In this document: one piece after another, positions 34,290 to 46,489 of the stretch
Layout of the letters: every line of letters begins with the position of its first letter
How positions within the stretch are numbered: the stretch's first letter is position 1
NCBI GenBank assembly: GCA_023213395.1
Contig: CM041465.1
Span: 218,309,741 to 218,373,740, forward strand
DNA length: 64,000 bases
Source of the DNA: Cycas panzhihuaensis
Lineage: Eukaryota; Cycadophyta
Reading direction: 5' to 3'
Position numbers and translations under genes: made by a program
The notes under the pieces: generated by a model
Told to the model about the DNA's origin: nothing
Database searches by the model: none
The model's input: only the letters and a program-made list of their open reading frames with translations

Positions 34290-36265
34290 ATGGCATTTTG
34301 TAGGATGTGATCACGGTAGAGAATCGCGAGAACATAAGGATGGCTATGTTGAGCTTCACTGAGATGATGACTAGGGAGGACAAGGGAGTCATATAGAGAT
34401 GTGGCATGTTAAAGGTCATGAGGACACCTCAGTACATATTAGACCAATAGTTATTGATTGACATTGTATCATATTGGGACTGGAGGAGGCACGTCTCCCA
34501 CCTATCCCAGGTGGGAGATGTATCAGTGACACCTGGAGATATCTGGAGGATATTGGGAGTACCAGCAACGGGAAGGCAGGTGGTACTAGGGGTGCTGCCT
34601 AGCAATGAGGCAGTACATAGGGAGGCAATGATATTTTTTACAAGTTTGGATAGATGGGAGAGATGAGGGATGCCTATCCAGACTATGGTTATATTGGGAG
34701 TTCCTCGAGTGAGGAAGTTGATCACACTATATATACTATTCTGGATCTCCTAGAAATAGAATTATAGAGACATACCGAGTAGATGGATGGATGTGGTACA
34801 TCGATATGAGGCAGGAGAGCAGATGGATTGGGTCACTTTGATAGTAGTGAACCTCATCACACAACTAGATGTTATAAGGGTGTCAGGCATAGGAGGACTC
34901 TCATATAGCACGTTATTACAATGTTAGTTCTTCGACCACTTTGGAGCCGTGGCACTGACGGGGGGACCATACCCTATCATAAAGTGGACCTTGATGGTAC
35001 ATAGGTGGTAGACTAAGCTGAGAGAAACTGAGGACCAGGCACACATCCATCACTCGATGGAGGCTACATCACTAGATCTCCTTACCATGATAGATTACAT
35101 AGCAGATTTGTACAGGGCGGTGAGGTGGGATAGTGATGATGAGGCAGGAGGAGCAGGAGTACACCCAGGAGATGACGAGGGCAGTGGTGGAGGTGATGGG
35201 GCTAGCCCATCATGACTTGCAGGAGAGGCAGGTCTGTCTAGGGCTGCAAGTGGAGAGGCAGCCCATCAGGAGCTGCAGAGGAGAGAGGCCCAGTGACCTA
35301 GGCTCGGAGGCTACGGATCGTTAGGAGATCCGGAGAGGTGGGAGCTGCACCAGCCACAGAGAGGAGGGATGCTCTAGGAGCTGAGGCTGTGGCAGAGGAG
35401 GTACTAGAGGAGGAGGTACTGGCAGCTGGCAAGGTGCCATAGGGAGAGGCAATCACTTGAGTCGAGGAGCTGGCAGCCACACCAGGTGAGACATGACCAT
35501 TTCCTGTCGTCGTTTGATTGCCAGATACATACACGGTTTGATTTCAATTTGATATCTACATAGACATAGACTGATATGTGACATGTTGGATTGTAGTGAT
35601 GGTGGATATCCAGAGGCTAGTAGAGGCAATAGTCCAAGAGGTTTTCCCTCAGGCCTATGTAGGGGGACATCCCCCCATCTAGGTAGGAGATGAGCCTAGA
35701 TCAGCCAGCGGTCACATGGCAGCATTTGCCCCATTGATACGTGTGAGAGACATATAGATAGAAGAGCCCCATGAGCATGAGGCATGTGTAGAATAATAGT
35801 AGGCTGAGATGGGCACCATCTGAGCTGAGAGGGATGCTCTACAAAGTCAGGTGTAGGTACTAGAGGCTCAGGGAGGAGCCGGAGGATATATAAGGAGCCA
35901 TACCCAGCTGGCGGTGATGGAGGAGCAACTCTAGGGGATGGAGGAGAGGCTCCGTATCATAGAGATGGAGCGGGATCATATCCAGGCACGATACGATTAA
36001 CTGGTAGAGGACATGGCATCGAGATCGGCGTGAAGTAGGATGCAGTCTCACACAACAGCGACAACCCTGAGGAGGCCATGGGACGAGGGGACTGAGGCAG
36101 GGAGCTTGCATAGACTCAGGAAGAGTCTTGAAGGGATGTGGTCCCCAGGAGAGGGATCACATCGACCAGGAGATGATGCCCTAAGAACAAGGCAACAGTA
36201 GGATAGGGTATATATATTTGATTTTGATAGGGGAAAGCATGGACCTCCAGGGGGTCACCATATAT
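34290..36265 (+). pseudogene. Antisense ORF in E3, mobile-domain-like with coiled-coil tail
   Basis: A decayed ~650-codon gene on the strand opposite to E3, between the integrase stop and the extra RNase H. One phase runs from ~34,290 to 35,215. The LIDIVSYWDWRRHVSHLSQV and DVSVTPGDIWRILGVPATG blocks (34,454-34,575) resemble the plant mobile domain layout (W...H.F...G...T..D...LLG.P..G). Later pieces are WVTLIVVNLITQLDV and DLLTMIDYIADLYRAV (ends ~35,120). After a frameshift at 35,215-35,340 an Ala/Glu-rich part and a coiled coil (MEEQLQGMEERLR region, ~35,920) follow. Stops are almost all TAG or TGA. Domain name is an inference; the gene-like frame is directly visible. Confidence 0.7.
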
Positions 36266-36904
36266 AGTCACATGATTGTACCCCCCTGGAAGGATATCGG
36301 CTTCTCATAGATGATGTATCACACCACTTGTATGACATGACACATGATTTTTGATGTATATGTAGCCAAGGTGATTGATACCCCATTTTGACACATGATG
36401 ATGTGTATCATAATGTGATGGATGATATGTATGTTTATGTGTATGTGTGGGTGAATGGATGCATGAGGATATGTATGGTTGTACTTTGAGCTGATTACTA
36501 TATGAGCTTTATGTTATGACATTTGTTTAGGTTGCACATATTTCCTTTCAGGCAGGACCATATACCTAATAGGAGCACACACAACCACCATGAGTAGAGG
36601 TGATAGACATATGTGGGGTTACGAAATAGGGTGACACGCATGTCCACATGGAAGCATAGCGATATATGCAAAGGAAGTACCAAGTAAGAGGGGAGTGACA
36701 ATACTCCAGAGCATTGTCCTAACTGGGGGATGCCCAAATAGGAGGACAAGGTCCCAAGGAAAATAGGAACAAGGGTTCCACGGGAGGAACCATAAGGAAA
36801 CATAAGAGGCCATCCTAAGTCATCATTCCACCTGTGGCTAGGAGGAATGGGAACGAGATGGTAGTTTAGGCTCATTTTGGAGCATGAATAAGGTGATGAA
36901 AAGG
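36266..36904 (-). other. E3 spacer downstream of integrase
   Basis: About 640 bp between Gag-Pol and the antisense ORF. It contains short ATG/TGT-rich low-complexity sequence near 36,340-36,470 and a minus-strand frame 36,498-36,908 without motifs. No gene is supported. Confidence 0.5.
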
Positions 36905-37990
36905 TCACAAGTAGAATTTCTTAAGGAATTTTCTGTTAACAGATTTCTCAAATTCAAGACCCTCTAAGGTGGCAATCCTATAAGTATCGTTACTGAGGCT
37001 CTTGATAATGATAAAGGGACCAACCCATTTGGGCTTGAATTTGGCCAAGTGGTCATGAAGATATTCCAATTTGAGGATATGGTCCCTAGAAAACAAAGGA
37101 TAGGAATGAAGATATTTATTGTAGGTCCTTTGTGAGTGAGCTTTAGATGCTAGGTTAGCTGGGTAGGTGACTAAATATTTCTCATCTAAAGCTTAGAGGT
37201 CTAGGAGGCGAGCCTAACAGATCGACTCCTCATCGATGAGACCCCGAAGAGAAACTTGCAAGGAGGGAATCTCCAATTCCAACAGGAGTACCGCTTCAGT
37301 CCCGTAAACTAGGGAGAACAGGGTCATTCCTGTGGTAAAATGGACAGAGGTATGGTAAGCCCACAAAGCGGAAGAAAGTTGAATGTGCTAGTCTCTTTGA
37401 GACTGAGTGACAATTTTATTTAAGATGTTAACGAGAGTCTTGTCGAATGACTCTACTTGACCATTTGCCTGGGGGTAGTAAGGAGAGGAAGTTTTGTGAG
37501 AGGTTTTAAATTTCTCATAAAGCTCATCCATATCCTTATTACAAAAGGGAGTTCTGTTGTCAGTAATCAGGACATCAGGAATCTCGAAACAGCAAATGAT
37601 ATGCTAGTAAATGAAGGTTATTATCATCTTACCAGGGATAGTAACTAGAGGGATGGCCTCCGCCCATTTAGTAAAGTATTTGATAGCAGTCAAGATAAAC
37701 TTGTGTTGCAACAAGGAAGGTGGGGAGATAGCCCCGATGAGGTCTAGACCCCACTAAGCGAAAGGCCATGGAGATATGATAGGGTGAAGGGCCTCGGAAG
37801 GCACATGGGAGATGTTAGCATGTTCATGACATCACTGACACCTCAGGGCAAAAGCATGGGCATCCTTAAAGAGGGACAACCAATAAAAAGCCATGCAGAG
37901 GATCCTTTAGGCCATGGATTGGCCCCCAAAGTGGCCCCTACAAATACCATGGTGGCATTCACAGAGTATTTGGTCGACTTCATCAGCGAT
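36905..37990 (-). pseudogene. E3 integrase
   Basis: End of the E3 Gag-Pol frame. The zinc-finger region (about 37,960-37,840) shows CHHGICRGHFGG and a CQ.CHEHA block. The core contains WGLDLIGAISPP (first Asp, ~37,750), an LITDNRTPF block (second Asp, ~37,565) and PQANGQVES (~37,470, catalytic Glu). The GPF module reads FKPKWVGPFIIIK (37,060-37,000), and the protein ends FLKKFYL with a stop at 36,905. No chromodomain follows, which is normal for Tat elements. In-frame stops only. Confidence 0.85.
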
Positions 37991-38720
37991 GATGCAATAG
38001 AGGAGGATCCCATCAAAAGACTTCTTATACAATACCTAGTCCATGAGGAAGTATTGCTTAGTAGAAGTCCAGATACGAGATCTAACCTTATTACTGGCTT
38101 TAGTACAGTATTGCTGCTATGTGATATACTGTATAATGCCACCATACCACTCATTGTTAATGAATGGATGGAGAGGGACGTCTTGAATAGTCAAGATATA
38201 CTCATCAGGAAGGGAGTCATCAACAGGGGTATTAAGCGAGTTAGGGATAGGGGTATCTTCGAGCTGCTTAGCTACTACCATCTCTTTCTTTGATTTCCTA
38301 TTAATAATATAAAGATCAAACTCCTGAAGCAGGATGGCCCAATGGCCAGCCCTACCTGTCAGGTCTGAAGGAGTAAGTAGATATCACAAGGGATCAGACT
38401 GGATGATTACCTTGGTGGTATTACCAAGCAAGTAATGTCTAAACTTCTTCATCGCATGGACCAAGGAGAGACACTCCTTCTTGGCCGAAGAGTAGTTAAG
38501 TTCGATATCCACGAGGGTGTGGCCGATGAAGTAAATGGCTCTCTTGACTCCTGAGTCATCCTCTTGAGCTAACATAGTACCCAGGGACTCATTAGCCGTC
38601 GAGGTATAAAGAATGAAGGCCCTATCGAAATAAGGGGGTGCCAACGTAGGAGCGGAAGCAAGGGCTTCCTTAAGTCCTTCAAAGGCTTAATGGTCCTTAT
38701 CAGACCAAATAAATAGGGCT
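37991..38720 (-). pseudogene. E3 RT-linked RNase H
   Basis: Segment 38,644-38,384 shows PPYFDRAFILYTSTANES (first acid region, altered), EDDSGVKRAIYFIGHTL, YSSAKKECLSLVHAMKKFRH (Glu) and KVIIQSDPL (Asp). The downstream connection to the integrase is readable in the same phase, with a GRAGHWAILLQEFDL block near 38,360-38,310. It provides the gypsy-type RNase H; the element also has a second one at 26.0-26.3 kb. Confidence 0.85.
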
Positions 38721-39690
38721 CCCTTCTTCAATAAGTTCGTCAGGGGTTTGGCACTTACGGCAAAGTCTACTAGGAAGCACCTGAGGAAGCCAAGCCTACC
38801 TAGAAACAACTTGATCTGTCATTGGGTTCTAGGAGGTGGCATATCAAGGATTGCCTTGACCGTGCCAGGGTCAATCTGAATTCCTTGTTTTGATATAAGA
38901 AATCTAAGGAGTTTGCTAGAAGTAATGGCAAACACACACTTGAGTGGGTTTAGGCTTACATGGTACTTATGACATCGCGTGAAGATAGCCCGTAAGTCAG
39001 AGGGATGATGGTCCTTGACATGTGAGAGACCCATCATGTCATCCATAAAGACCTCTAATGTGTCATCAATGAGGTCATGGAAGATGAAGTACATCACTCT
39101 TTAGTAAGTAGCACCTGCATTTTTAAGACCGAAGGGCATTGCCTTATAGGCAAAGGTACCCCACGGGGTGGTGAAAGCCATCTTGTGGTAGTCTTCGGGA
39201 GATATCTAAATCTGATTGTAGCAAGAGAAGCCATCCATCAAGGACATAACTTCAAACCTAGTAGTTCGATCAATAATTTGATCGATAGAAGGGAGTGGAA
39301 AGTTGTCCTTAGGATATGCGTTATTAATATCACAGAAATCAACGCATATCTAGATAGTCCTATTCTTTTTAGTAACGGGAACAATGTTGGATACCCATTT
39401 AGGGTAATCGATAGAAGTGATAAGTCTAACATCCAAAACCTTCTCAACCTCCATCTTGATAGCGGCCAAGAGTTTAGGGTAGAGAGGGCATTGCTTCTAG
39501 TGCACGGGATGGGTACTAAGAATGGTAGTGAGATTATGGGTGACAATGGAGGGGTCAATTCCCTTCATGTCAGAATAATCCCACATAAAGACATCCTAAA
39601 ACTCCTAGAATAAAAGGAAATATTCCCTTACCTCATCAAGAGAGCATTTCGCCCCCACCTTAATGACCTTGCCAAGGGCTAAGACTATGT
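38721..39690 (-). pseudogene. E3 reverse transcriptase
   Basis: Preceded by FMWDYSDMKGIDPSIV (about 39,590-39,545), a Tat-type junction. RT motifs: WVSNIVPVTKKN, CVDFCDINNAYPKDNFPLP, MAFTTPWGTFAYKAMPFGLK and the catalytic FMDD at 39,038-39,049 (usual YVDD). The segment 39,097-38,819 is open. The plus-strand 178-codon frame 39,077-39,613 is a shadow of this gene. Confidence 0.88.
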
Positions 39691-41050
39691 CCTAGGTTGC
39701 CCCTATGCATATGGAATTTCCCTCCTCAAAATGGAGAGGGGCAAGGTCAACAGGAAGAGATGGAACAGGGGATGGGATTGGGTTGGCAAGAGTGGACCCA
39801 ATTGCTAAGATCTTCTGGTGACCAAGCCTATGGTGACTAGAAGGAAAGTTGGGCGTGGAGCCCACTAAGTACTCAAGCAAGGCTTCATCATCTTCGAAGT
39901 AATCCACCCCATGGATGACCTTACTTCGAATAGATGAAGTGTTGGAGGAAGTGGGAACAACGGGACCATGATGGTCATCAGGCTATCCAACCTCCTTGAA
40001 AGACTCTAAGATAGAGTCAAGAAGGGGCTCCTCGGAAGGAGCGAAAGGTAGTTCCTTAAAACCATCGCCTGCGGGGGGTGATAGAGAAGGACCAACAATC
40101 TATGGGTCAATGCATGCAATGACACGAGACACAAAGGGGTGACTAGTCTCACCAACTGAAGGGGTTCTAGGTTGGGACCTAGAACAAGAAAGGTACATCT
40201 TACTGGTGTGGAGGAAAGAAACAGGGTGAGGAAAGTCCTCGTCCTCGTCATGGGACTTATCATCACTGAACATGGCAAGGTACTTGTAACTCCCAACACT
40301 GATAGGAGCAAAGCAAGTAAGACTAGAGGAAGAAGATGCGGGGTCTTCTTCAAGATGAGATGAATTTGGTATGTCGATGGAGCAAGCCAAGGCATGAGTA
40401 GAAGGGCCTTGGCTTGCTTGGTTAATCGGATGAGTTTGCTTAACAAGTAGGCATTCATGGGAAACAACCCTCATCCATCCATTATGGATAAACTTAAGTT
40501 GCCCCCAGCAGGTCAAACACGTGACTCCCATCTGATCGAGCCATGGTTGACCTAAGAGAAGATTGTAGTCAACGTCAACATCAAGGACTATAATGTCAGT
40601 GAGGACAGTCTTGCCCTCTAGAGTGAGCGGGGTCGAAACAGATCCCAATGGAGTCTTTTCACTACCGTCGTAGCCTTGGCACTACCATGGAATATATTCC
40701 AAGGTGGAAATACCAAGCTCTTACATAATGCACAAGGGCATGGTATTCACGGAAGAATCATTGTCAATAATAGTTCTTCATAGAGTACAGTCAGGTGTGT
40801 TAATGGTGATGATAAATGGGAAGTTCCATTGGCATTCCCTTTCATACACAGGAGGAAAGTCTTTAGGGTCAAAGGAGATGACAAGCTCATGGATTTGGGT
40901 AACACCTAAAGCGTGAATGGGTGCATCATTTAATCCAAAAGCTTCCAAAAGGAGAGCCCATTATTTAGGATAACTCCTTAAAACATCCATCAAGGACATT
41001 TCCACAGCAACAGTATGGAGTTCATCAACGATAGAGAAAGGCTTCCTTTT
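39691..41050 (-). pseudogene. E3 protease and linker
   Basis: Open segments 40,648-40,100 and 39,907-39,692 in the same phase as the rest. The VDVDYNLLLGQPWLDQMGV block (40,590-40,535) is the conserved C-terminal protease motif of Tat/Athila-type elements. The active-site triad reads DNDSSVN near 40,760-40,780, with DNDS where D-S/T-G is usual. The following Ser/Pro/Asp-rich stretch (to 39,700) is a long linker before RT. Confidence 0.75.
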
Positions 41051-43582
41051 TTCAGTAGGTTAGGTAAGCGCCCTTCAAAAATCGTAATGACCAGGATGTA
41101 TGAGAATGTCCTTGGGAAAAAATGGCACTTCTAGAGGGGAGTTTTCTGGAAGAGGATCAGAGTGTGGAGCAGAAGAAGAGGCACCAGCTGCCTCTTTAGT
41201 AGCTTGAGATCGAGTAAGGGCATACAAGGGAGTAGCCTCAAGTATTTGGATTACCTTCTTTCCCTTAGTCTGGGACCATGAAGGTGATGGAGTGTGTCAG
41301 TAAGGGAAGCGCGAAGAAGACAACGAATCCTAAGTGCTCTTTCCTTTATCATGAGAAGGACAGGAATTTAGGGATCTTCCTCGGTTCCGGTTGTTCTTAG
41401 GCTGAGTATTACGATCACATTCCCTATGCTTAGGGAACAGATCCTTGTGGACTAGTTAGTCTGGATTAGGCCTTGAGGCCCGTTTAGGGGATGAGTCACG
41501 TTGAGGGGCATCCCTGGCATGCTGAGCCCTATAACATAAATTGTCATGAAAACACTCCCCATGAATGGAACACCACTTCTTCTCAAGTTAGGAATCAGGT
41601 TTCCTTGCTTGAGAGGACTAGGCGTTACCATTCCTAGGGAGGGAAGCTTGAGTAGCTTGTTGTATTTGTTTGTTGGAAGGAGGTGATGAAGGAGCTTGCA
41701 GTTTAACCTCCTTCATCGTATGTTCGAATGAACGTATAGTAGAGGTGAGCAGATCTAGGGTCTTCTCAGTTGGATGAGAAGAGGACCTAGAGGATTATTG
41801 TGGTTTGGTTTCTTTAGTTAAAGGTGGTGCCTCACATCGCTATGAGGGCTTGAGAAGCTTCTTGAGTCTAGCCTGGATCTTAATAGCCTCAAGCACTAAA
41901 CACTTTGTGATGGCAGAGTCGAATGTAGTCGCCCCCATCTTAAGGACTTCTACATGGACTTCAGGGCAAAGTGCATTAACGAAGAGATCCCTCTTCAATT
42001 CCTTAGGCAAAGTAGCCTTAGTGGAATGAAGAAGGTCATGAAATCATCGCACAAAATCACGATTCATCTCATAATGACCTTGTTTGAGCAAAAGAAGAGA
42101 TTTTATTCCACTTTCAAATGGGCGAGCAACATCAAGATAATTAATGAACTCATCTACAAGTTGCTGGAATGAGAAAATGGAATGAGCTGACAGGCGATAA
42201 AACTATTTAAGGGCATCGCCTTATAAAGATCATGGAAATAATTTCATTAGGATGTGATCATAGGCCCAGTAATCAATACATGTCATAGAGAAACTACGGA
42301 CGTGCTCCACTGGGTCTTGTGATGAAGTTCTGTCAAACTTAGGAACTTCAAGAGGATGAAGCAGTAAGTTGGTTCTTAGCGCCTTGACAGATAATGGTGT
42401 CGATCTATAATCCATGAAGGGAGGTGCCCTTGCATGGACCGTAGGATCGACAAATGATGTAGGAGGTAACAAACAAGGAACAGATGGGGGTGGTAAACCC
42501 ATCCCTCCTTGAGGAAGTGCCCCATGCTGGGAAGGAGCTTGAGGATAAGCACCTTGAAAGGAAGTTGGGTTCCCTTGCAAAGGCGCAGCATAAGAGGTTA
42601 CACTAGATGGAGGAAAGGAAGAGTGTAGAACTAGGTTTTGTCCATATGGGCTACCCGTGGGTGGTGCAACCCCATATGGATGTAGCGAGTCCATGCCATA
42701 AGTTGGAATATGATTCCCTTTACCCTACCCCCAAGGTTGAGAAGTATAACCTGAGGGTATGTAAAGAGAAGAACCGTTAGGTTGATTTTAAGGATATGTG
42801 GGAGCAAATCCCACATGACTAGCGGTGGTAGCGTTAGTAGGACCTCTAGGCCTACTAGGAAATGCATGTGCTATGTTAGGAGGTGGCACATTAGCTTGAC
42901 TTAGAAAAGGTATGCTAACCCCAAGCTGGGAGAAAGACATACCACAAGAGGGTCCCGAAGAGCTAGGACCATGATGAGAAATGGAAGGCACAACATGCAT
43001 CCCTAAAGTAGGTGTAAGAATGGAGTGGGACGAATGTGTAGGCACGAAAGGGTTACTTGTTGTGGGAGGTGTAGATGCGGATGAAGAAGGTGGGAGAGGA
43101 GCAGATGAAGAAGACGCTCCACCACGCAAAACATCTTCAAACCATCTAGGATGCGGTTGAAGACGAGCGGCTCAAAAACACTCGCTAAGGGCTTCAACCA
43201 CATCAGCAGGAGGAGTATCCACATAATCATAAGAGGTAGATGGGACCTCAAATGAAGTAGATCCCTCAGGGCACTCCTCATAAGAATCACCAGTTGGGTG
43301 GTGGATCTCAAAAGGAGATGGGCCTTTTACCGTACGACTAGAAGGATGGGTGTCAAGTGGGTGACGTTGGTCACCCGGGTAGTAAATAGGATTGTCATCC
43401 TCTTGGGTGGATCCTGGAATAGATACGGGGAACTCATGAGTGCTTGAGGCAAATGCATGATAAGCCCAACTAGAAGGGTATCCTTCCATTGTCGAATCAA
43501 AATCTGATGATGAAAGAAGATGATACCTGGGATCTTCTAACAATGGAGGCAAACCACATAGGCGATGTGAGAAACATCGCAT
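41051..43582 (-). pseudogene. E3 gag
   Basis: Starts at ATG 43,582-43,580 (MRCFSHRLCGLPPLLED). The same start is aligned in E4 at 62,543, which decides it over the later Met of MEGY. The N-terminus is Pro/Ser/Gly-rich and disordered (to ~42,440). The retrotransposon gag domain (EVPKFDRTSSQDPVEHVRSF, then IDYWAYDHILMKLFP) lies at 42,350-42,230. It continues with DFVRRFHDLL near 42,050 and a basic, Ser-rich C-terminus. A WCSIHGECFHDNLCY block near 41,580-41,535 stands where a knuckle is expected. The whole E3 Gag-Pol keeps one phase. Confidence 0.85.
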
Positions 43583-43725
43583 ACAAAACTTGCCAACACT
43601 TTAGAAGAAGGAAAAGATGCAAAGTGAGTGTGTTAGGGGCTGCCCAACAAAAGATGAAGTGGAGGAGACCACTAGAAGGTAATAGTATCAACAAGAAGGG
43701 ATGAGAACTAGCTCCCTTACTAGAA

Positions 43726-43745
43726 AGTCCCCAGTATGGTTGCCA
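43726..43745 (-). other. E3 primer binding site
   Basis: Element sense TGGCAACCATACTGGGGACT, one base inside the LTR. E4 (62,371-62,390) and E8 (50,840-50,859) carry the same site with transitions, giving a consensus TGGCGACCATACTGGGGACT. It is not the initiator-Met site. I could not assign the priming tRNA. Confidence 0.75.
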
Positions 43746-43746
43746 A

Positions 43747-46484
43747 TGGATGCGCATCTACAATATAATCATCTACCTCGGTAGCAATGATGATGGTCGA
43801 TGGTGGTATCGAGGGTGCAGGTGAAAACCTACAAGTGAAGTAAGTAACACGCAGGGTGCCCCGTGCACCGGAGTGCGAGTTCGGGACCTACGAATGATAC
43901 CCAATTACCTTAGGGTGGTCCTTTATCCCAAGGAGAAAGAGGGAAAACAAGAAAGACAGTCTGAATAAGCTCCAGAGGAAGATCCTCCCACCCTTAGATG
44001 GCCAGAAAGGGAAGAGAGGAGTCCTTAAGGGTTTCCATATAATGGAGGGAAATGAGCGGGGACAAAGTAAGCGATAGCCTACGATGTAACTAGGTTACTC
44101 TTGGTTATTTGACCAAGCAAATAAGGCCAAGAGGAGGAGAGAGAAAAGAGAATAGGACAACTATACCAAGGTTTCCCCTAATGATCTGAGAAAGAAATGA
44201 GAAAGGAAATGAGAATAGGTGTCTCATACGCAAGCAAACAATGCCAAGTGGGAATAAACCGAAAGGGCAAGCTAGGCTTTGCAAGCAAAGGAAAAAGAAA
44301 GGGTGAGTTTCCTATAGGTCCTTTTCCTATGAGGGTCAAATGTACTATGTGCAAATATACAAACGTAAATAAAAGATATTATTTCCCTTTCACTTTTATA
44401 TGTAACCTACTTAACTAACACATAGATCCCAAACAAAAGTAAGAAAGGGAAAGTGAGGGTTAAAGGAGGGATATACATACCCGGAAGATGTAGCAGCTGA
44501 TGGAAGACCTCACCTACATGCAATGTACACCCTCGCATCAATCTAAGGAGGCATAGCCAAGTCTTGACATGAATGACTGGGGCTTCCTTACCTTCCCCTT
44601 TGTGAAAAGAAAGCGAAAAGAAAAGAAGCGAAAGCAAAGAACAAAACGGTAGACCTTACCTGGATCCAAACACTTATACCTTCGCAAGAGCACCACGATA
44701 ACCTACATATGCATAGACTTATCCCTTTCAAGAAGGGGTTGTAAAAGATAAACTATGTATACGCAAGTATATATGTGATACTTATGTTAGAGTGTTAAGA
44801 AAAATAGTTGCTGCAACAAGCTCTAAGATCGTTTCTCAAGAAAGACTAAACATCAAGCAAAAATGGAGTAAGGGAAGCCTCAGGATGGCTAACCGTCTAT
44901 TGGTAGCCTCAAGCATAGCAAGGTAATGGTAAAGGTAATTAAGAACAGCCAAGAGATGCAAAGAAAAGGGTAACGAAGCATTAGAGAAACATGCAAGACA
45001 CGGAGTTGCCATGGGCAACAATCCAGTGCATAACCCTTGCCAATGATATCAAGGGGTACCCAACAACCTAAGGGACACTACAAGGGTCCAAACAAGAGGC
45101 GAGTAAGCCTGGAATCAGCATAGTAAGAGGCTACGTACGTTGATGATCCAGCGCAGTCCTAGGGCTCAATCACTCCTAATAATCCCAAGAAGAGCATGGA
45201 GCAAGAGAAGAGAAGGTGGGAAGGGATTACCCTTGGAGAGAAGGACTGAAAAGGGGGGTTGCCCCACCTTACTCTCTTCACCCAACCTTGTGACTCTTCT
45301 CTCACTACTCCCTTAAAGAAAACTGGCAGAGAGAAAGTAAAGACGGGAAGTAACAAGCCAAATATAATGGAAAAACGACTTTGCAACCATAAAACCTAAA
45401 GGAAACAGGCAAATAAGATAAGAAATAGGTCCAAAATGGGGGTAACTTACCATAAATCTAGAAGAGAAGGGTTTGGAAGACCTGTTGGATGGATATATGG
45501 CAGATCTGGGCCTGCTAATAGTGAGGAAGAGGACTCTTACAAGGGTTTGTAGGAGAAATCCCAATAGGTAGTTGAAAGGGGCACTTGCTGGGTGAGTTAG
45601 AGAAGAATCAGCACCAAAATCGCTTGATGAAACTTGGAGAGAGGCTTCCTACTATGGAAGTAAGGAGTTGTAGGTGAATCCTGGCCTAGGGTTGTAGGAA
45701 ACGCAAGCCTCTAAGTACACCTATAGCAGAAAAAGAAGGAGAGCAGAAGTTGCAACAGGAACTATTGTATTGGAGAGCAAAAAATGACCTAAGAGAGACC
45801 CAAAATGATAAGGGTTTGGATACTTATACCCATCCCAGCCCTAAGTGGGCGAATAGGGTTGAGGTGGATGCGAGACCATGTGGCGATTCCGCAGGAAACG
45901 TGAGAATTGCCACGGTAGATTTTAAAAAATAAATGACACTAGTTGCACTGCAGAACTTCACAAGATCTGCTAAGTTTACGGCAAGTGACCAGAAAGCTAG
46001 AATGGTAGGATTCTAGGTTTTAGGAGCCCTGGGAGGTGATGTGGCAGGCTTGGGAGGGGCTGGCTCTCCTGTCTATGTGGCTAAGATAGTCCAAAATGCA
46101 TGTGGATAGAGGCAAGCAAACATCAATGGGCAAAAGGTCCTATAAATGAGGTGCTAGGAGCCCAAGGATGAAGCATGAATGGACCATACAGTCTAACAGA
46201 AACTCAAGATGGTGTGGAGACGGTGCGGAGGGTCATAGGGTGCCATGGGGATGCCTGCCTTACGGAAAGGTAGGTCTCGTTGGGTCGTCATAGGCTCACA
46301 ATATGACAAGCAGCATGAACAGGCAACAAATGCAAAGTAATCATGCAAATGAAGCAAGCAATCATGCAATGAGGCATCACTTCTGTCAACCTTTCCCAAA
46401 AGATAGTACAAGTGAAAAGGGAGAAGCATACCTAAGCTTACCTGAGTTGACCTATCTGTATCCATTCCCTATAGCTGGGAAACA
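43747..46484 (-). repeat. E3 5' LTR
   Basis: 2,738 bp partner of 22,744-25,507. Drives transcription in the minus direction in principle; I could not fix a TATA box. Short ORFs inside are shared LTR sequence. Confidence 0.9.
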
Positions 46485-46489
46485 GAGTC

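Larger units (their letters stand above)
22744..46484 (-). mobile_element. E3: giant Ty3/gypsy element, Tat/Ogre-like, minus strand
   Basis: 23.7 kb in place, about 17 kb without nested E2. LTRs are 2.74-2.76 kb (22,744-25,507 and 43,747-46,484). In element sense they start TGTTTCCC and end CATCCA. The target duplication is GAGTA/GAGTC (22,739-22,743 and 46,485-46,489), four of five. Element order: LTR, TGGCAACC primer site, single-frame Gag-Pol (43,582-36,905), antisense ORF (34,290-36,265), extra RNase H (26,342-26,010), purine tract, LTR. RT-RNase H precedes integrase (gypsy order). Size, extra RNase H, antisense ORF and lack of a chromodomain fit the Tat lineage. Confidence 0.9.

Noticed and set aside
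39077-39613. 178-codon plus-strand ORF
   Set aside because: Exact antisense shadow of the E3 RT, which carries real motifs; no family features in the plus frame.
40006-40467. 153-codon Leu-rich minus-strand ORF
   Set aside because: Out of phase with the E3 Gag-Pol frame; the overlapping in-phase segment carries the protease LLGQPWL motif.
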